Assembly (NCBI RefSeq): GCF_000515215.1
Contig: NZ_KI911557.1
Coordinates: forward strand, 2,067,586-2,131,585
Direction of reading: 5' to 3'
DNA: 64,000 nt
From: Methylomonas sp. 11b
Lineage (GTDB): Bacteria; Pseudomonadota; Gammaproteobacteria; Methylococcales; Methylomonadaceae
Each line of letters starts with the position of its first letter. The first letter of the stretch is position 1. Below are positions 1-8,711 of this stretch, piece by piece. The position numbers and the translations under genes were made by a program. The notes beneath the pieces were generated by a model. That model ran no database searches. It was not told the origin of the DNA and worked only from the letters and a program-made list of their open reading frames with translations.

Positions 1-143
1 GACTGGAAAATGCCGGCCGTATCGTTAATGGTTCCGGAGCCGACACCGACATCGTGATCGCCTCGGCCAAGGCTTACATTAACGCGGTTAACAAACTGCA
101 AACACCCGACCAACGTCAGCATCCGCAAAAAGGCGATGTCTGA
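1..143 (+). CDS. leuA: 2-isopropylmalate synthase, C-terminal end (partial)
   Basis: The window opens inside a gene; the frame starting at base 3 reads 46 residues to a TGA at 141-143. The tail contains [13 protein letters not shown] followed by AYINAVNKL, which matches the C-terminal regulatory domain of bacterial LeuA, where leucine feedback inhibition acts. LeuA condenses acetyl-CoA with 2-oxoisovalerate in the first committed step of leucine synthesis. Only the end is visible, so the assignment rests on this short conserved stretch. The next gene starts 13 bases downstream on the same strand. Confidence 0.8.
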   Translation, partial: LENAGRIVNGSGADTDIVIASAKAYINAVNKLQTPDQRQHPQKGDV

Positions 144-156
144 TTGTTGAGCCACC

Positions 157-987
157 ATGGATAACGCGACCCGCTTGCAATATTTGGAAGCGATGGGCAT
201 TGATGTCTGGCTACCTAGGCATCAACCTGTCGTCATTCCGCGAGCGGCCGTTTATCTTGAAAATCCAGTCGAAAACGTAGAACGGCTTGAACAACCTGAA
301 GGCCGGCAAGATGTGTTCTCCAAGCAAACGGTATCAAGCGTCATCGAAACCGTTAATGCCGAAACTCCGCGACATTCCGTTTCATCGCCATCATCCCACG
401 CCAACGATCAAATATGGAGAGACTTGCAACACGAGGTTTCTTTGTGCCAAGCCTGCTCGCTGTGTAAAACCCGCACCCAAACCGTATTCGGTGTCGGCAA
501 TAAGCAAGCAACCTGGATGCTGATCGGCGAAGCGCCAGGGCAGAACGAAGATTTACAAGGCGAGCCATTCGTCGGCAAGGCTGGCCAACTTTTAACCGAA
601 ATGCTGCGGGCAATTGGCTTAAAGCGCGAAGAAGTCTACATCGCCAATATGCTGAAATGTCGACCGCCGAACAACCGCGATCCGCAAACAGAGGAAGTTG
701 CCGCTTGTAAAAATTTTTTACAGCAGCAAATTGAATTGATACAGCCAAAAATTATTTTGGCTGTAGGCCGCATTGCCGCACAAAATTTGCTCGACACGCA
801 ACAACCTCTGGCAAAATTGCGAGGGGTCCAGCATCAGTTGCACAACATCCCTTTAATTGTCATTCACCACCCGGCTTACTTATTACGTTCATTGCTGGAA
901 AAAGCCAAGGCCTGGAGCGACTTGCAATTTGCACTGTCGGTCTATCAAAAACTAGAAAAATTGAACCATGTGGAAACTGTTACATAA
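157..987 (+). CDS. Uracil-DNA glycosylase, family 4 (iron-sulfur type)
   Basis: The 276-residue protein has an N-terminal part of about 85 residues of low conservation and then the family-4 UDG domain. Visible motifs are GEAPGQNED (uracil-binding loop with the conserved Glu/Gly/Pro), FVGKAGQLL, and the C-terminal HHPAYLLR. Cysteines in CQACSLC, MLKCRPP and AACKNF fit the four ligands of the 4Fe-4S cluster typical of the family. It removes uracil produced by cytosine deamination. The start is 13 bases after leuA and the 3' end overlaps rimI by 20 bases, suggesting co-translation. The N-terminal extension is longer than in minimal thermophile enzymes, but such extensions are common in proteobacterial members. 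Confidence 0.9.
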   Translation: MDNATRLQYLEAMGIDVWLPRHQPVVIPRAAVYLENPVENVERLEQPEGRQDVFSKQTVSSVIETVNAETPRHSVSSPSSHANDQIWRDLQHEVSLCQACSLCKTRTQTVFGVGNKQATWMLIGEAPGQNEDLQGEPFVGKAGQLLTEMLRAIGLKREEVYIANMLKCRPPNNRDPQTEEVAACKNFLQQQIELIQPKIILAVGRIAAQNLLDTQQPLAKLRGVQHQLHNIPLIVIHHPAYLLRSLLEKAKAWSDLQFALSVYQKLEKLNHVETVT

Positions 988-1522
988 ATTGAAAGATGCT
1001 GTGATTTACGATGCGGACCGTGAGTTTTACGCCAAGGTGTTTCCCGATTCGGTAGATAGCAAAGACTTAATGCGCATGCGCAAAATGGACCATGCCGATT
1101 TGGCTAGCGTCCTGAAGATCGAAGAGTTAAATTACGAATTCCCTTGGTCGGAAGGGATATTTAAAGATTGTTTCCGCACGATGACTTACACCAGTTGGGT
1201 TTGCGAAGCGCCGGATGACAACATAGTAGGCTACTGCATCATCAATGTTGCGGCTGGCGAAGCACACATTATGAACATCAGCGTCAACCCTGTCTTTCAA
1301 AGGCAGGGAGCCGGCCGCAAAATGTTGGAACACTTAATTGAATACGCCAGGCCTCGCGCCGAGAAAATATTCCTCGAGGTGCGCCCCAGCAATCCTGGCG
1401 CCATCAATTTGTACCGACAAACCGGCTTTCGCGAAATCGGCACCCGTAAGAATTATTATCCGGCGAAAAATGGTCGCGAGGACGCAATTATGTTTGCGTT
1501 GGATCTGGTTCCTATGCTGTAG
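968..1522 (+). CDS. rimI: Ribosomal-protein-alanine N-acetyltransferase RimI
   Basis: This GNAT-fold acetyltransferase carries the acetyl-CoA binding signature QRQGAGRKML and the C-terminal NLYRQTGF/NYYPAKNGREDAIMF segment diagnostic of RimI, which acetylates the N-terminal alanine of ribosomal protein S18. The predicted protein is 184 residues, roughly 35 longer than usual. The extra N-terminus precedes MRKMDHADL, where RimI homology begins, so an internal start near 1070 is possible. No clear ribosome-binding site separates the two options. The gene overlaps the UDG gene by 20 bases. Tandem udg-rimI pairs are common in gammaproteobacteria. Confidence 0.9.
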   Translation: MWKLLHKLKDAVIYDADREFYAKVFPDSVDSKDLMRMRKMDHADLASVLKIEELNYEFPWSEGIFKDCFRTMTYTSWVCEAPDDNIVGYCIINVAAGEAHIMNISVNPVFQRQGAGRKMLEHLIEYARPRAEKIFLEVRPSNPGAINLYRQTGFREIGTRKNYYPAKNGREDAIMFALDLVPML

Positions 1523-1623
1523 CCGGATTATGTCTATTCCCTGTCGGCCTCAATTATCCCGCCAACTATTCCTTAGAGACGGTAACTGACCCGATTAGAG
1601 CAGTACATCGGGCGTTTACCAAG

Positions 1624-1791
1624 TTATAAAACCGGATACTTTTTCACTCTATTTTGCAATTGCTGAGGCCCTTGCTTCAACCAATTTGCTGTTTGGACCC
1701 TTAGGTCAATTTCGTAAAGATATATTGGGTTTGCTTGAAAACCAGCATCACGGGTTTTAAGCGAGTTGGATTTGCCGAATTTAGTTATCAT
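1624..1791 (-). CDS. Possible 55-residue hypothetical protein
   Basis: A short reading frame begins with ATG at 1791, preceded on the minus strand by AGGGA at about 7 bases, and ends with TAA at 1624. The product begins MITKFGKSNSLKTRDAGF and is basic and soluble. I recognise no family. It is the only frame in the 850-base stretch after rimI (1523-2377) with a plausible ribosome-binding site. The rest of that stretch shows no recognisable gene, RNA or repeat. It may equally be a decayed remnant. Confidence 0.3.
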   Translation of the reverse strand: MITKFGKSNSLKTRDAGFQANPIYLYEIDLRVQTANWLKQGPQQLQNRVKKYPVL

Positions 1792-2377
1792 CGTAATTCC
1801 CTAATGTGCAGTTTATCTATAAAAGCAAAAACTTGTTCAAGTCTCATAAACAATTGAATTCGTTAGCTTACAAACACTGGTCAAACGAGTATCTGGCTGT
1901 ACCGGAATGTATGTCGCTAGCATTTGGCAATAGTTACAAAGCAAATAACACACCATTTTCTGAACACGGAATGGCCTTCGCCTCTTCGAACGATCTGCGT
2001 AGATAAGACTATTTTTTGTCAGCGCAGTATTGCCATAAGTGACAGTCACCTGACATTTTTGGTCAGTAACGGAAAAGATCGCTTATCTTTGTCCAATACG
2101 GCGATCCGCCACTGCAAAGGGCTAATCTGGCAACCCATTCAAGCTGATGAACAAATCCTTCGATTGCGCGAACACAGAGACACCACCAAGATATGGCAGT
2201 TCAAATGACAAAATCGATAACATTTAATTGACTTTAAGAAAGTGAATCAAGATTCTGTTTTGGAAGATTTTGTCTATTTTTTTAGAAGCACACCGTCTAC
2301 GAGAGCGACCAAAACACTGTTGAGTTTTAGAAAAAAGGTGGCAGAATCGGACCAGCCGATAGCTTTTGGGAGGTCTT

Positions 2378-2506
2378 ATGAAAATACTAGCAGTGCTGAT
2401 ACTCGCCGGACTTACTTATGGTCTTGCGTTATTCATAGTTGGAATAATCAAAGAATTGGCGGAGTTCGCCGTTGAGGCATGGCGTGACGTTCAGATCGGA
2501 AGATAA
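2378..2506 (+). CDS. Small single-pass membrane protein, 42 aa
   Basis: An ATG at 2378 follows a strong GGGAGG ribosome-binding site (2368-2373). The frame encodes 42 residues: a hydrophobic helix over about residues 3-24 (start MKILAVLILAGLTYG) and a short charged tail ending DVQIGR. A clear Rho-independent terminator lies 72 bases after the stop codon, so a discrete short transcript is likely. The family is not recognised. Overlapping longer frames in other phases lack both signals. Small membrane proteins of this kind often modulate larger membrane complexes, but no function is claimed. Confidence 0.6.
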   Translation: MKILAVLILAGLTYGLALFIVGIIKELAEFAVEAWRDVQIGR

Positions 2507-2577
2507 GCCTATTCAATTCAACTAAATCAGAATAATTAACTTTCAAAAACTCACTGAATTGTCATTTAGATAAGCAG

Positions 2578-2603
2578 AGCCGGGAACAGAACCCGGCTTT
2601 TTT
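2578..2603 (+). terminator. Rho-independent terminator after the 42-aa gene
   Basis: A perfect 7-bp stem (AGCCGGG at 2578-2584 with CCCGGCT at 2592-2598) closes a 7-base loop and runs into six T residues. Confidence 0.85.
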
Positions 2604-2630
2604 GTGATTGTGGTTTTCTCGTGAGCGTAT

Positions 2631-2858
2631 CTAAACTATAAACACGGGCAATCTTAACGGCTGCATGGTTTTTATTGGCACAGCATTTGGGACGAATGCT
2701 GCCTGTCGGACCGTCGATTTAGATAACAGTCGCCCGCATTCCATACAGATGAAACTCCCGGTTGGCGACCCGTAGGCGAATTCCATGGTCAAGGTCGGGT
2801 GGTCACAATAATTGCTGTCGGCATGGCTGGCTATTGGTATCGCTTTTATATTGTCCAT
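2631..2858 (-). CDS. Hypothetical small protein with possible zinc-binding Cys/His
   Basis: The 75-residue product starts at the ATG at 2858, chosen because AAGGAAAAAATT precedes it; the open frame extends 18 codons further upstream without a ribosome-binding site. The protein contains CDHP near residue 20 and a CMEC knuckle near residue 39, spaced as in a small treble-clef or zinc-ribbon fold. That is only a pattern-level inference. It has no membrane segment, and no family is recognised. It is transcribed towards the terminator of the upstream 42-aa gene. About 250 bases upstream (2859-3113) hold nothing I can identify. Confidence 0.5.
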   Translation of the reverse strand: MDNIKAIPIASHADSNYCDHPTLTMEFAYGSPTGSFICMECGRLLSKSTVRQAAFVPNAVPIKTMQPLRLPVFIV

Positions 2859-3113
2859 AATTTTTTCCTTATAACCGTCTAAGCTAGATTTGTGTGTCGT
2901 TACTTTATTCAAACTTCCTTAAATCTAGATTATGTGCAAATTAAGATTTCATTATTAATGGCCCAAGCAAATCCGGCCAAACGGTAATTTGCCATGAATT
3001 TTTAAATTTGCCGACATAGCTCGGTTCGTACGCTTAACAAGTACCACGGTCTTAATGCCTTATCTTTAGCTTAAATTTGCGCTGAGACCCCTATATTCAC
3101 AATTGGTGAGATT

Positions 3114-4622
3114 TTACCGCCCGGCCTTAAACTTCAAAGCATGCGCCATCACCTGATAGATGTAACTTTGCTCTTGTACTCCATGAAATAAATGCGCTTT
3201 GGGGCCAAACGCGAAAATCGCCACATCTTCGGCACCGTGCGTTTCGCTACCCAGCGGGACGACGGCTTCCTGCAGAAAATCGGGATGCGCAGTATCGACA
3301 ACGCTTAGATCCGGACGGCCGTTTTGGCCTCGATAGCCCGGGCCATTGGCATATCCCAGCGTAGCGTACGGCAGACCGTTGCTGTCCTTGGCAAAACCGG
3401 TTTCGCCAGTTTGTTTTACCAAGCCCATGATAGGATTTCCGCGTTGCGGGTAGCCGGCGATAGTAAAGGTATGGCTATGGTCGGCGGTAACGACGATTAA
3501 AGTATCTACAGGATTGGTTTTTTCCAGCGCCTTGCGCACCGCATTAGATAGCTCGATTGTTTCCGTCAAGGCTCTATAGGCATTACCGGCGTGATGGGCA
3601 TGATCGATACGGCCCGCCTCCACCATCAGCACATAGCCTTTTTTATTTTTCGACAATATATCTATGGCTTTTTCGGTCATCTCGGTCAAAGACGGCTCTC
3701 CACCCTTGTCGCCAAGCCGGTCATGTTCGTATTCCATGTGCGAAAGCTCGAACAGTCCCAGCAAATGCTCGGTTTGCTTAGAGTCTATGGCGTCGAAGCC
3801 GGCTTTGTTGTAAACGTAGGCGGATTGCGGATATTGGGCTAGCCAACGCTGGGTCAAATCAACACCGTCTTTGCGGCTACCAAACTTGTCACTATCTTCC
3901 GGGTCCGGCGTCGTTTCGGGCAAAAACATGCTACGCCCGCCACCCAAAGCCACTTCCAGGCCGTTACCGTATTCGAACTCCAGGAGTTGCTTGGCAATAT
4001 CGGGAACTGTGGCGCCCTCAGGAACTTGCGCATCAGACTCCCAATCGCGTTCAGAGGTATGGGCGTAACAAGCAGCCGGAGTGGCATGCGTGACTCGGGC
4101 AGTAGAAACCACGCCAGTCGATAGACCTTTTTCCTCGGCCTGTTCCAGTAAGGTTTTCACCTTGTAGGTATTGATGACATCTGCGCTTTTTTCCCGGCGT
4201 GCCACCTGCATCCCCACCGACAATTCGCCATCGTTGGTTTTCACACCAGTGATGATGGCTGACATGGTCGGCGCGGAATCCGGGGTTTGCTGATTGGCGC
4301 TGTAGGTTTTCGATAACGCCACATACGGCGCAGCTTCGAAACTCAATGAGTTCTCCTCTCCGCCACGATTGCCCGGTTTACGCTGCCCCTCCAGAATACG
4401 CGCCGCGGTAATAGTCGCGATGCCCATACCGTCGCCGACAAATAGAATCACGTTTTTGGCGAATGCTTTATTGGCTTTAAGTTGCTCAGCGGCCTTGATG
4501 CGGTTTTGCCCAGATTCCAACCAGAATGCAGGCGTTTCTAAAGCAGGTTCAGCCTGGGATGTTCCGACCGCAAAGGCCAGTGTGCCAATCAGGATTGCGG
4601 ATTTACAGCGCGTAGGGATCAT
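3114..4622 (-). CDS. phoA: Alkaline phosphatase, secreted (PhoA family)
   Basis: The 502-residue protein has a Sec signal peptide (residues 1-24, ending GTSQA) followed by the alkaline phosphatase domain. FVGDGMG supplies a metal-binding aspartate, PDSAPTMSA holds the nucleophilic serine, GRIDHAHHAG holds Asp/His metal ligands, and TADHSHTF another metal-binding Asp-His. The enzyme hydrolyses phosphomonoesters in the periplasm with two zinc ions and one magnesium ion. It shares the strand of lnt, 42 bases downstream of lnt's stop codon. No obvious Pho box was found in that short gap, so phosphate control would have to act further upstream. Confidence 0.92.
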   Translation of the reverse strand: MIPTRCKSAILIGTLAFAVGTSQAEPALETPAFWLESGQNRIKAAEQLKANKAFAKNVILFVGDGMGIATITAARILEGQRKPGNRGGEENSLSFEAAPYVALSKTYSANQQTPDSAPTMSAIITGVKTNDGELSVGMQVARREKSADVINTYKVKTLLEQAEEKGLSTGVVSTARVTHATPAACYAHTSERDWESDAQVPEGATVPDIAKQLLEFEYGNGLEVALGGGRSMFLPETTPDPEDSDKFGSRKDGVDLTQRWLAQYPQSAYVYNKAGFDAIDSKQTEHLLGLFELSHMEYEHDRLGDKGGEPSLTEMTEKAIDILSKNKKGYVLMVEAGRIDHAHHAGNAYRALTETIELSNAVRKALEKTNPVDTLIVVTADHSHTFTIAGYPQRGNPIMGLVKQTGETGFAKDSNGLPYATLGYANGPGYRGQNGRPDLSVVDTAHPDFLQEAVVPLGSETHGAEDVAIFAFGPKAHLFHGVQEQSYIYQVMAHALKFKAGR

Positions 4623-4664
4623 AAGTACTTCTGAGGAATGTTTTCTAAATCAATCGCCACAGTT

Positions 4665-6188
4665 CTAAACGGCTTCAACGCCTTGTTTGGAAATACCCGC
4701 ACCGAACTTGCGATGCCAGACATACGTCACCAGCAGCAATACGGCCAACACCCCGAAAAAACCTTTATCACCCAAGATGACGTAAGGCGTAAGACCACGC
4801 ATCGGCACTATATAATCGGTTAAAGTAGTCGTAGTAAACAAAGGCGCCTGCTTACGTAATGCACCGTCCGGACCTACAAACCCGGTCACACCAGTATTGG
4901 TGGCTCGTGCCAAATAGCGGCCGGTTTCCAGCGCCCGCATTTGCGCCATTTGCATGTGTTGATGCGGCTGCGACGAATCGCCGAACCAGGCGTCGTTGGT
5001 CATATTGACGATGTAGCCGGCATCCGCAACCTGCCTGGCAACCAACTCGCCGAAGGCATCTTCATAACAAATAGTAGTGACAAACGCATGACCGCCCGCC
5101 GTCAACAACGTTTGCCGGTCGCCACCGGCAGCGAAATCGCCCAGAGGTATTTGCAATTTATCCAATACCCAGCCCGATAACGGCTGAAGCGGTAAATATT
5201 CGCCAAAAGGCAGTAGGTGATTTTTGTGGTAAAGGGCTTGATTTTCGCCCAAGGTCATGACGCTGTTGTAATACTCCTTACCCTGCCCGCTGCTGGGTAG
5301 CCCAACAACCAAATCAACTCCATGCGCTTGCGCGGCAGTTTGCAGAGGATCGATGTAGAACTCTTTCACTTGCGATAGAAAGGCCGGAATCGAGGTTTCC
5401 GGCCAGATGATTACATCAGAATCCCAATGCTGTTCTGTGAGCTCTTGATAAAGTCTGAGCGTGTTGAGTTTCTGATTTTTTTGCCATTTCTGATCCTGGC
5501 CAATATTGCCTTGCACCAATGTTACCTTGATCGGCGCGCCAGCGGCTTGAGTCCACGACACGGTTCGCAAATAGCCACCGCCCGCCCAAATTAATCCTAA
5601 AACCAGCAGCCCCGGCAATGCCGGCAATTTGCCACGCAATATCTCGACTAACGAAAAAGCCGATACAGCCAACAAAAACCCGACCCCATAAACCCCGGTC
5701 AGTGGGGCATAACCAGCCAAAGGCGTAGACAGTTGGCTGTAGGCAATTTGCAGCCAGGGAAAACCATTCAACAACCAATAACCGCGAAAATACTCGACCG
5801 CCACCCAAGCGACAGCGGCAGCCGTTATACGTAGCCATGCCCCGGACCACATCGAGGTTTTGGCGATAAACCAGCCGGTCAAGGCCGGGAACAAAGCCCA
5901 AACTGCTACCAGCAAAGCCGTCAGCGCTATCGAGCTATACGGGTCGCCGCCGCCAAAATCGTGAATACTGATATACGTCCACCAAATACCTGAACCGAAC
6001 AAACCCAAACCGAACAAATAACCACTAAGCACCGCCCTCTTCGGCATCTGCCGCTGCCAAACCCAGTAAATGAAAACTAATGCACCGATTGCGGCGTAGG
6101 CATAATCGTATGGAGCAAAGGCCATGGTGAGCAATATCCCAAAAACCGGTGCGGCAAGTTCCCATTTACAATTCAATATTCGCGTCAT
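4665..6188 (-). CDS. lnt: Apolipoprotein N-acyltransferase
   Basis: Lnt transfers the third acyl chain to the N-terminal cysteine of lipoproteins in the inner membrane. The N-terminal half holds six or seven hydrophobic segments, and the C-terminal half is a nitrilase-like domain. The catalytic triad is visible: Glu in IIWPETSIP, Lys in YHKNHLLPFGEY, Cys in TTICYEDAFGEL, with TNDAWFGDSSQP after it. The frame is open up to 6305, but the first membrane helix starts just after MTRILNCKWEL, so I place the start at 6188; MPIPSN at 6221 is an alternative. It is divergent from the gene at 6324. Confidence 0.92.
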   Translation of the reverse strand: MTRILNCKWELAAPVFGILLTMAFAPYDYAYAAIGALVFIYWVWQRQMPKRAVLSGYLFGLGLFGSGIWWTYISIHDFGGGDPYSSIALTALLVAVWALFPALTGWFIAKTSMWSGAWLRITAAAVAWVAVEYFRGYWLLNGFPWLQIAYSQLSTPLAGYAPLTGVYGVGFLLAVSAFSLVEILRGKLPALPGLLVLGLIWAGGGYLRTVSWTQAAGAPIKVTLVQGNIGQDQKWQKNQKLNTLRLYQELTEQHWDSDVIIWPETSIPAFLSQVKEFYIDPLQTAAQAHGVDLVVGLPSSGQGKEYYNSVMTLGENQALYHKNHLLPFGEYLPLQPLSGWVLDKLQIPLGDFAAGGDRQTLLTAGGHAFVTTICYEDAFGELVARQVADAGYIVNMTNDAWFGDSSQPHQHMQMAQMRALETGRYLARATNTGVTGFVGPDGALRKQAPLFTTTTLTDYIVPMRGLTPYVILGDKGFFGVLAVLLLVTYVWHRKFGAGISKQGVEAV

Positions 6189-6323
6189 TACTCTGCTGTG
6201 TTTATTCGATGGAATCGGCATTTTATGCAGCCGCCGGGGTTTCGTAAAATTGGCAGCTGCCTTTAGCCGCCAATCTGAACTAAACTGAGGTAATGTTTTC
6301 AACACAACTTAACTCGCAAGTAC

Positions 6324-7832
6324 ATGACCGATAACGCATCACTGCCTTTTGAGCTGTCAACGGAGTCCCTCGGCGCATGGATAAATTCATTAAGCGCGTT
6401 GCCGGCGGCGAACGCTGCAAATCAGTTGAATCTGGTCCTTAAACAACTGACTCGCAGCAACGCCCCAGCCGCAAACGTGTTGCCGATACTCGTCAATTTA
6501 ACGCCACTGACATTGCATTTATCCAATGGTTTAACCAACGCGGCGCGTTCCGAAACAGACCTAGCCACCAACACCAAAGCGCTGAAAATTGCGAAACTAG
6601 CCATCCAGTTACTCAGACATTTGAGCCTGGCTTTTTGTCGTACTGTCGAGACCAAACAACTCGATACATTGCTGAACCAACAAGCGATATTTTATGCCTT
6701 GCAACTCGTTGGGTACTGTCTGCGCAGCACGGCGCTGTTTTACGAAATGCCGTCTACAACCTTGTGGAAAAAAAGCGGCCTGCTTTACACCATAGCTGTT
6801 GAACTGCAACTGTTAAAAAAACCGATCTCTTCCAAACTTCAGGAGTTTAAGTTACAAAGCACCATTGAAGCAGTCGTTAAACGCAACGTATTGTTTGCAC
6901 TCAGCAAACCCAACCAATACTCAACAACTGAAATCAGTCAATTATTTCAGTTGGTTAATCGGCATCAAGATCGCCTGGAGCTCAGCAAAACTGCCAATCC
7001 GGATAGCGGTTTTTTTTGGAATCTGGGCAGCGAACCAAGTCCAATACCGCGCACGAACAGTACATTGCCGCGCGGCTCCGTGCACATCAGCTGCCTGAGA
7101 CTCGGCCATGCCTTGCAACTTGGCGAAATCGAGACCGAACTGAATTCAAACATGCAGACCAAACTGGCTTTGCACTTGACAGGATACAGCAATATTTTCG
7201 CATCGGTGGCAATCGGCCCGCCGATGCCTGCACACTTACTCGAGGGCTTCGTTGCGGTCAGCGCCCATCTGCAAGGCGAAGAAAAATTATCGAAAATCAT
7301 GAACCTTAGCTCGCAATTGTCGCGCGGTAGGTCCCTGGCCCGCGATATGTCTCTAGTGCCATTGGAACATGAAAAAAGTTTCTACAAACCGCTCAATGCT
7401 AGCATTGTCAGTTTCCCCGAACACGGCACTAGTCTGAGTCTGCTACGCAACGTCAGCAAACAATTCCTGGTGGCGGAAAGCCCCGCGCCCAATTGTTCAA
7501 CCGGTGATATTGGCTTACTGTGTCGCGAGCAGCAGCCCGCCAAAGTGGTGATAGTTCGCCAGCAAACGCTATATGAAGATGTAACACTAATTTTGCTGGA
7601 ACCCATTATCGGCAACATTACAATCCACGACATCGAAAATGCCGGCGACAGCAACAGCCAGAAAGCCATAGTCATCGGGATGGAAACCGAGCACCCCGAG
7701 GTGTTGTTAGCCAACGGCAAATACACGGTAGGCAGTAAAATCAATCTGCTGTACGGCAACACCTTGTATTTGAAAGCTTGCGTGGAAAGCACCCCTTGGT
7801 TAGTGCGCTTCAAGGTCGGTGTTGATTTGTGA
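6324..7832 (+). CDS. Conserved protein of unknown function, helical N-domain and beta C-domain
   Basis: The 502-residue soluble protein begins MTDNASLPFELSTES. Residues 20-220 are predicted helical with leucine-rich amphipathic stretches (LPILVNLTPL), and the last 150 residues alternate as beta strands (VTLILLEPIIGNITI, GSKINLLYGNTLYLKA). The arrangement recalls proteobacterial proteins with a helical domain followed by a PilZ-like barrel. I see no clear RxxxR...DxSxxG c-di-GMP motif, so the resemblance is weak. Its 3' end overlaps the convergent 5'-nucleotidase gene by 23 bases. No specific function can be assigned. Confidence 0.75.
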   Translation: MTDNASLPFELSTESLGAWINSLSALPAANAANQLNLVLKQLTRSNAPAANVLPILVNLTPLTLHLSNGLTNAARSETDLATNTKALKIAKLAIQLLRHLSLAFCRTVETKQLDTLLNQQAIFYALQLVGYCLRSTALFYEMPSTTLWKKSGLLYTIAVELQLLKKPISSKLQEFKLQSTIEAVVKRNVLFALSKPNQYSTTEISQLFQLVNRHQDRLELSKTANPDSGFFWNLGSEPSPIPRTNSTLPRGSVHISCLRLGHALQLGEIETELNSNMQTKLALHLTGYSNIFASVAIGPPMPAHLLEGFVAVSAHLQGEEKLSKIMNLSSQLSRGRSLARDMSLVPLEHEKSFYKPLNASIVSFPEHGTSLSLLRNVSKQFLVAESPAPNCSTGDIGLLCREQQPAKVVIVRQQTLYEDVTLILLEPIIGNITIHDIENAGDSNSQKAIVIGMETEHPEVLLANGKYTVGSKINLLYGNTLYLKACVESTPWLVRFKVGVDL

Positions 7833-8709
7833 CGCCATGCGGGACGTGGGCGGCAGCGATTTGATGGGACTCTGCGGAATCGCAATGGCCTTTTTGATCA
7901 TCGAAGAAAATATCAGCCCCGAACGCTTTTAAAAACGCCCCCTTGGGCATGCCGCCTAAAAACAAGGCTTCATCAATTCTAATTCCCCAAGCCCGCAAGG
8001 TTCTAACGACCCGCTCGTGAGCAGGTGCGGCGCGTGCGGTGACCAAGGCGGTGCGAATCGGCGACAAATCTTGATCGAAATGGGTTTGAATGCGGTGCAA
8101 AGCACTTAAAAACTCTTTCAACGGTCCGTCGGACAAGGGCTTATGCGCCTCGTTGCGCTCATTGGCGGCAAAAGCCGCCAAACCGTGTTGTTGATAAATC
8201 CGCTCCGATTCATCGGAAAACAGCACCGCATCGCCATCAAAAGCAATCCGCAACTGCGGCGACGGATTGGCTACGGCGCCGGAGACGATGGTCGCAGCAG
8301 CATAACCGGCAGCCAGAGCTTTTCTGACATCCTCGCCATTGGCCGACAAAAACAAATGCGCGCCAAAAGCCGGAATATATTCGTAAGGCGAAACGCCGCT
8401 AGTAAACGCCGCCCGGCTAATCGCCAGTTCGTAATGATTAATCGAGTTAAAGATACGCAAACCGGTATCCGCGCTATTTTGCGACAGCAGGATAATCTCC
8501 ACCAACGGCGCCCCGGGAAAAGCTTTGTTAATATCCAGAAACTTCTTCACCAAGGAAAATCCAAAACCCGGCGGCAGAATTTCGTTTTCGTGCTCAATCT
8601 GATAACGACAAAAGGCTTCCTTGCCCTGGGTTTCGAAAATCGCATGCGATTCATCCAGATTGAATAAGGCTCTGGACGATACTGCAACCACAAGTTTCTG
8701 ATTATCCAT
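7810..8709 (-). CDS. Cytosolic 5'-nucleotidase (NT5C1-like family)
   Basis: The 299-residue protein matches the bacterial 5'-nucleotidase family related to eukaryotic cytosolic nucleotidase I. Recognisable blocks are LVVAVSSRALFNLDESH at the N-terminus, the HAD-like FDGDAVLFSDESE motif near residue 155, TARAAPAHERV (HAD motif II/III region) and DIFFDDQKGHCD near the C-terminus. It should dephosphorylate nucleoside monophosphates. The start lies 2 bases past the stop codon of the SPOR-protein gene on the same strand, so they are probably co-transcribed. Its last 23 bases overlap the convergent gene ending at 7832. Confidence 0.88.
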   Translation of the reverse strand: MDNQKLVVAVSSRALFNLDESHAIFETQGKEAFCRYQIEHENEILPPGFGFSLVKKFLDINKAFPGAPLVEIILLSQNSADTGLRIFNSINHYELAISRAAFTSGVSPYEYIPAFGAHLFLSANGEDVRKALAAGYAAATIVSGAVANPSPQLRIAFDGDAVLFSDESERIYQQHGLAAFAANERNEAHKPLSDGPLKEFLSALHRIQTHFDQDLSPIRTALVTARAAPAHERVVRTLRAWGIRIDEALFLGGMPKGAFLKAFGADIFFDDQKGHCDSAESHQIAAAHVPHGVTNQHRP

Positions 8710-8711
8710 GG

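Noticed and set aside
1806..2208. Two overlapping plus-strand frames of 66 and 94 codons
   Set aside because: No ribosome-binding site, no recognisable motif and mutually overlapping phases; composition is not gene-like.
2242..2475. 77-codon plus-strand frame
   Set aside because: It overlaps the 42-aa gene, which has the strong ribosome-binding site and helix; the longer frame has neither.
5416..5901. 161-codon frame inside lnt
   Set aside because: Lies in another phase of the lnt membrane region; no start signal and no known motif.
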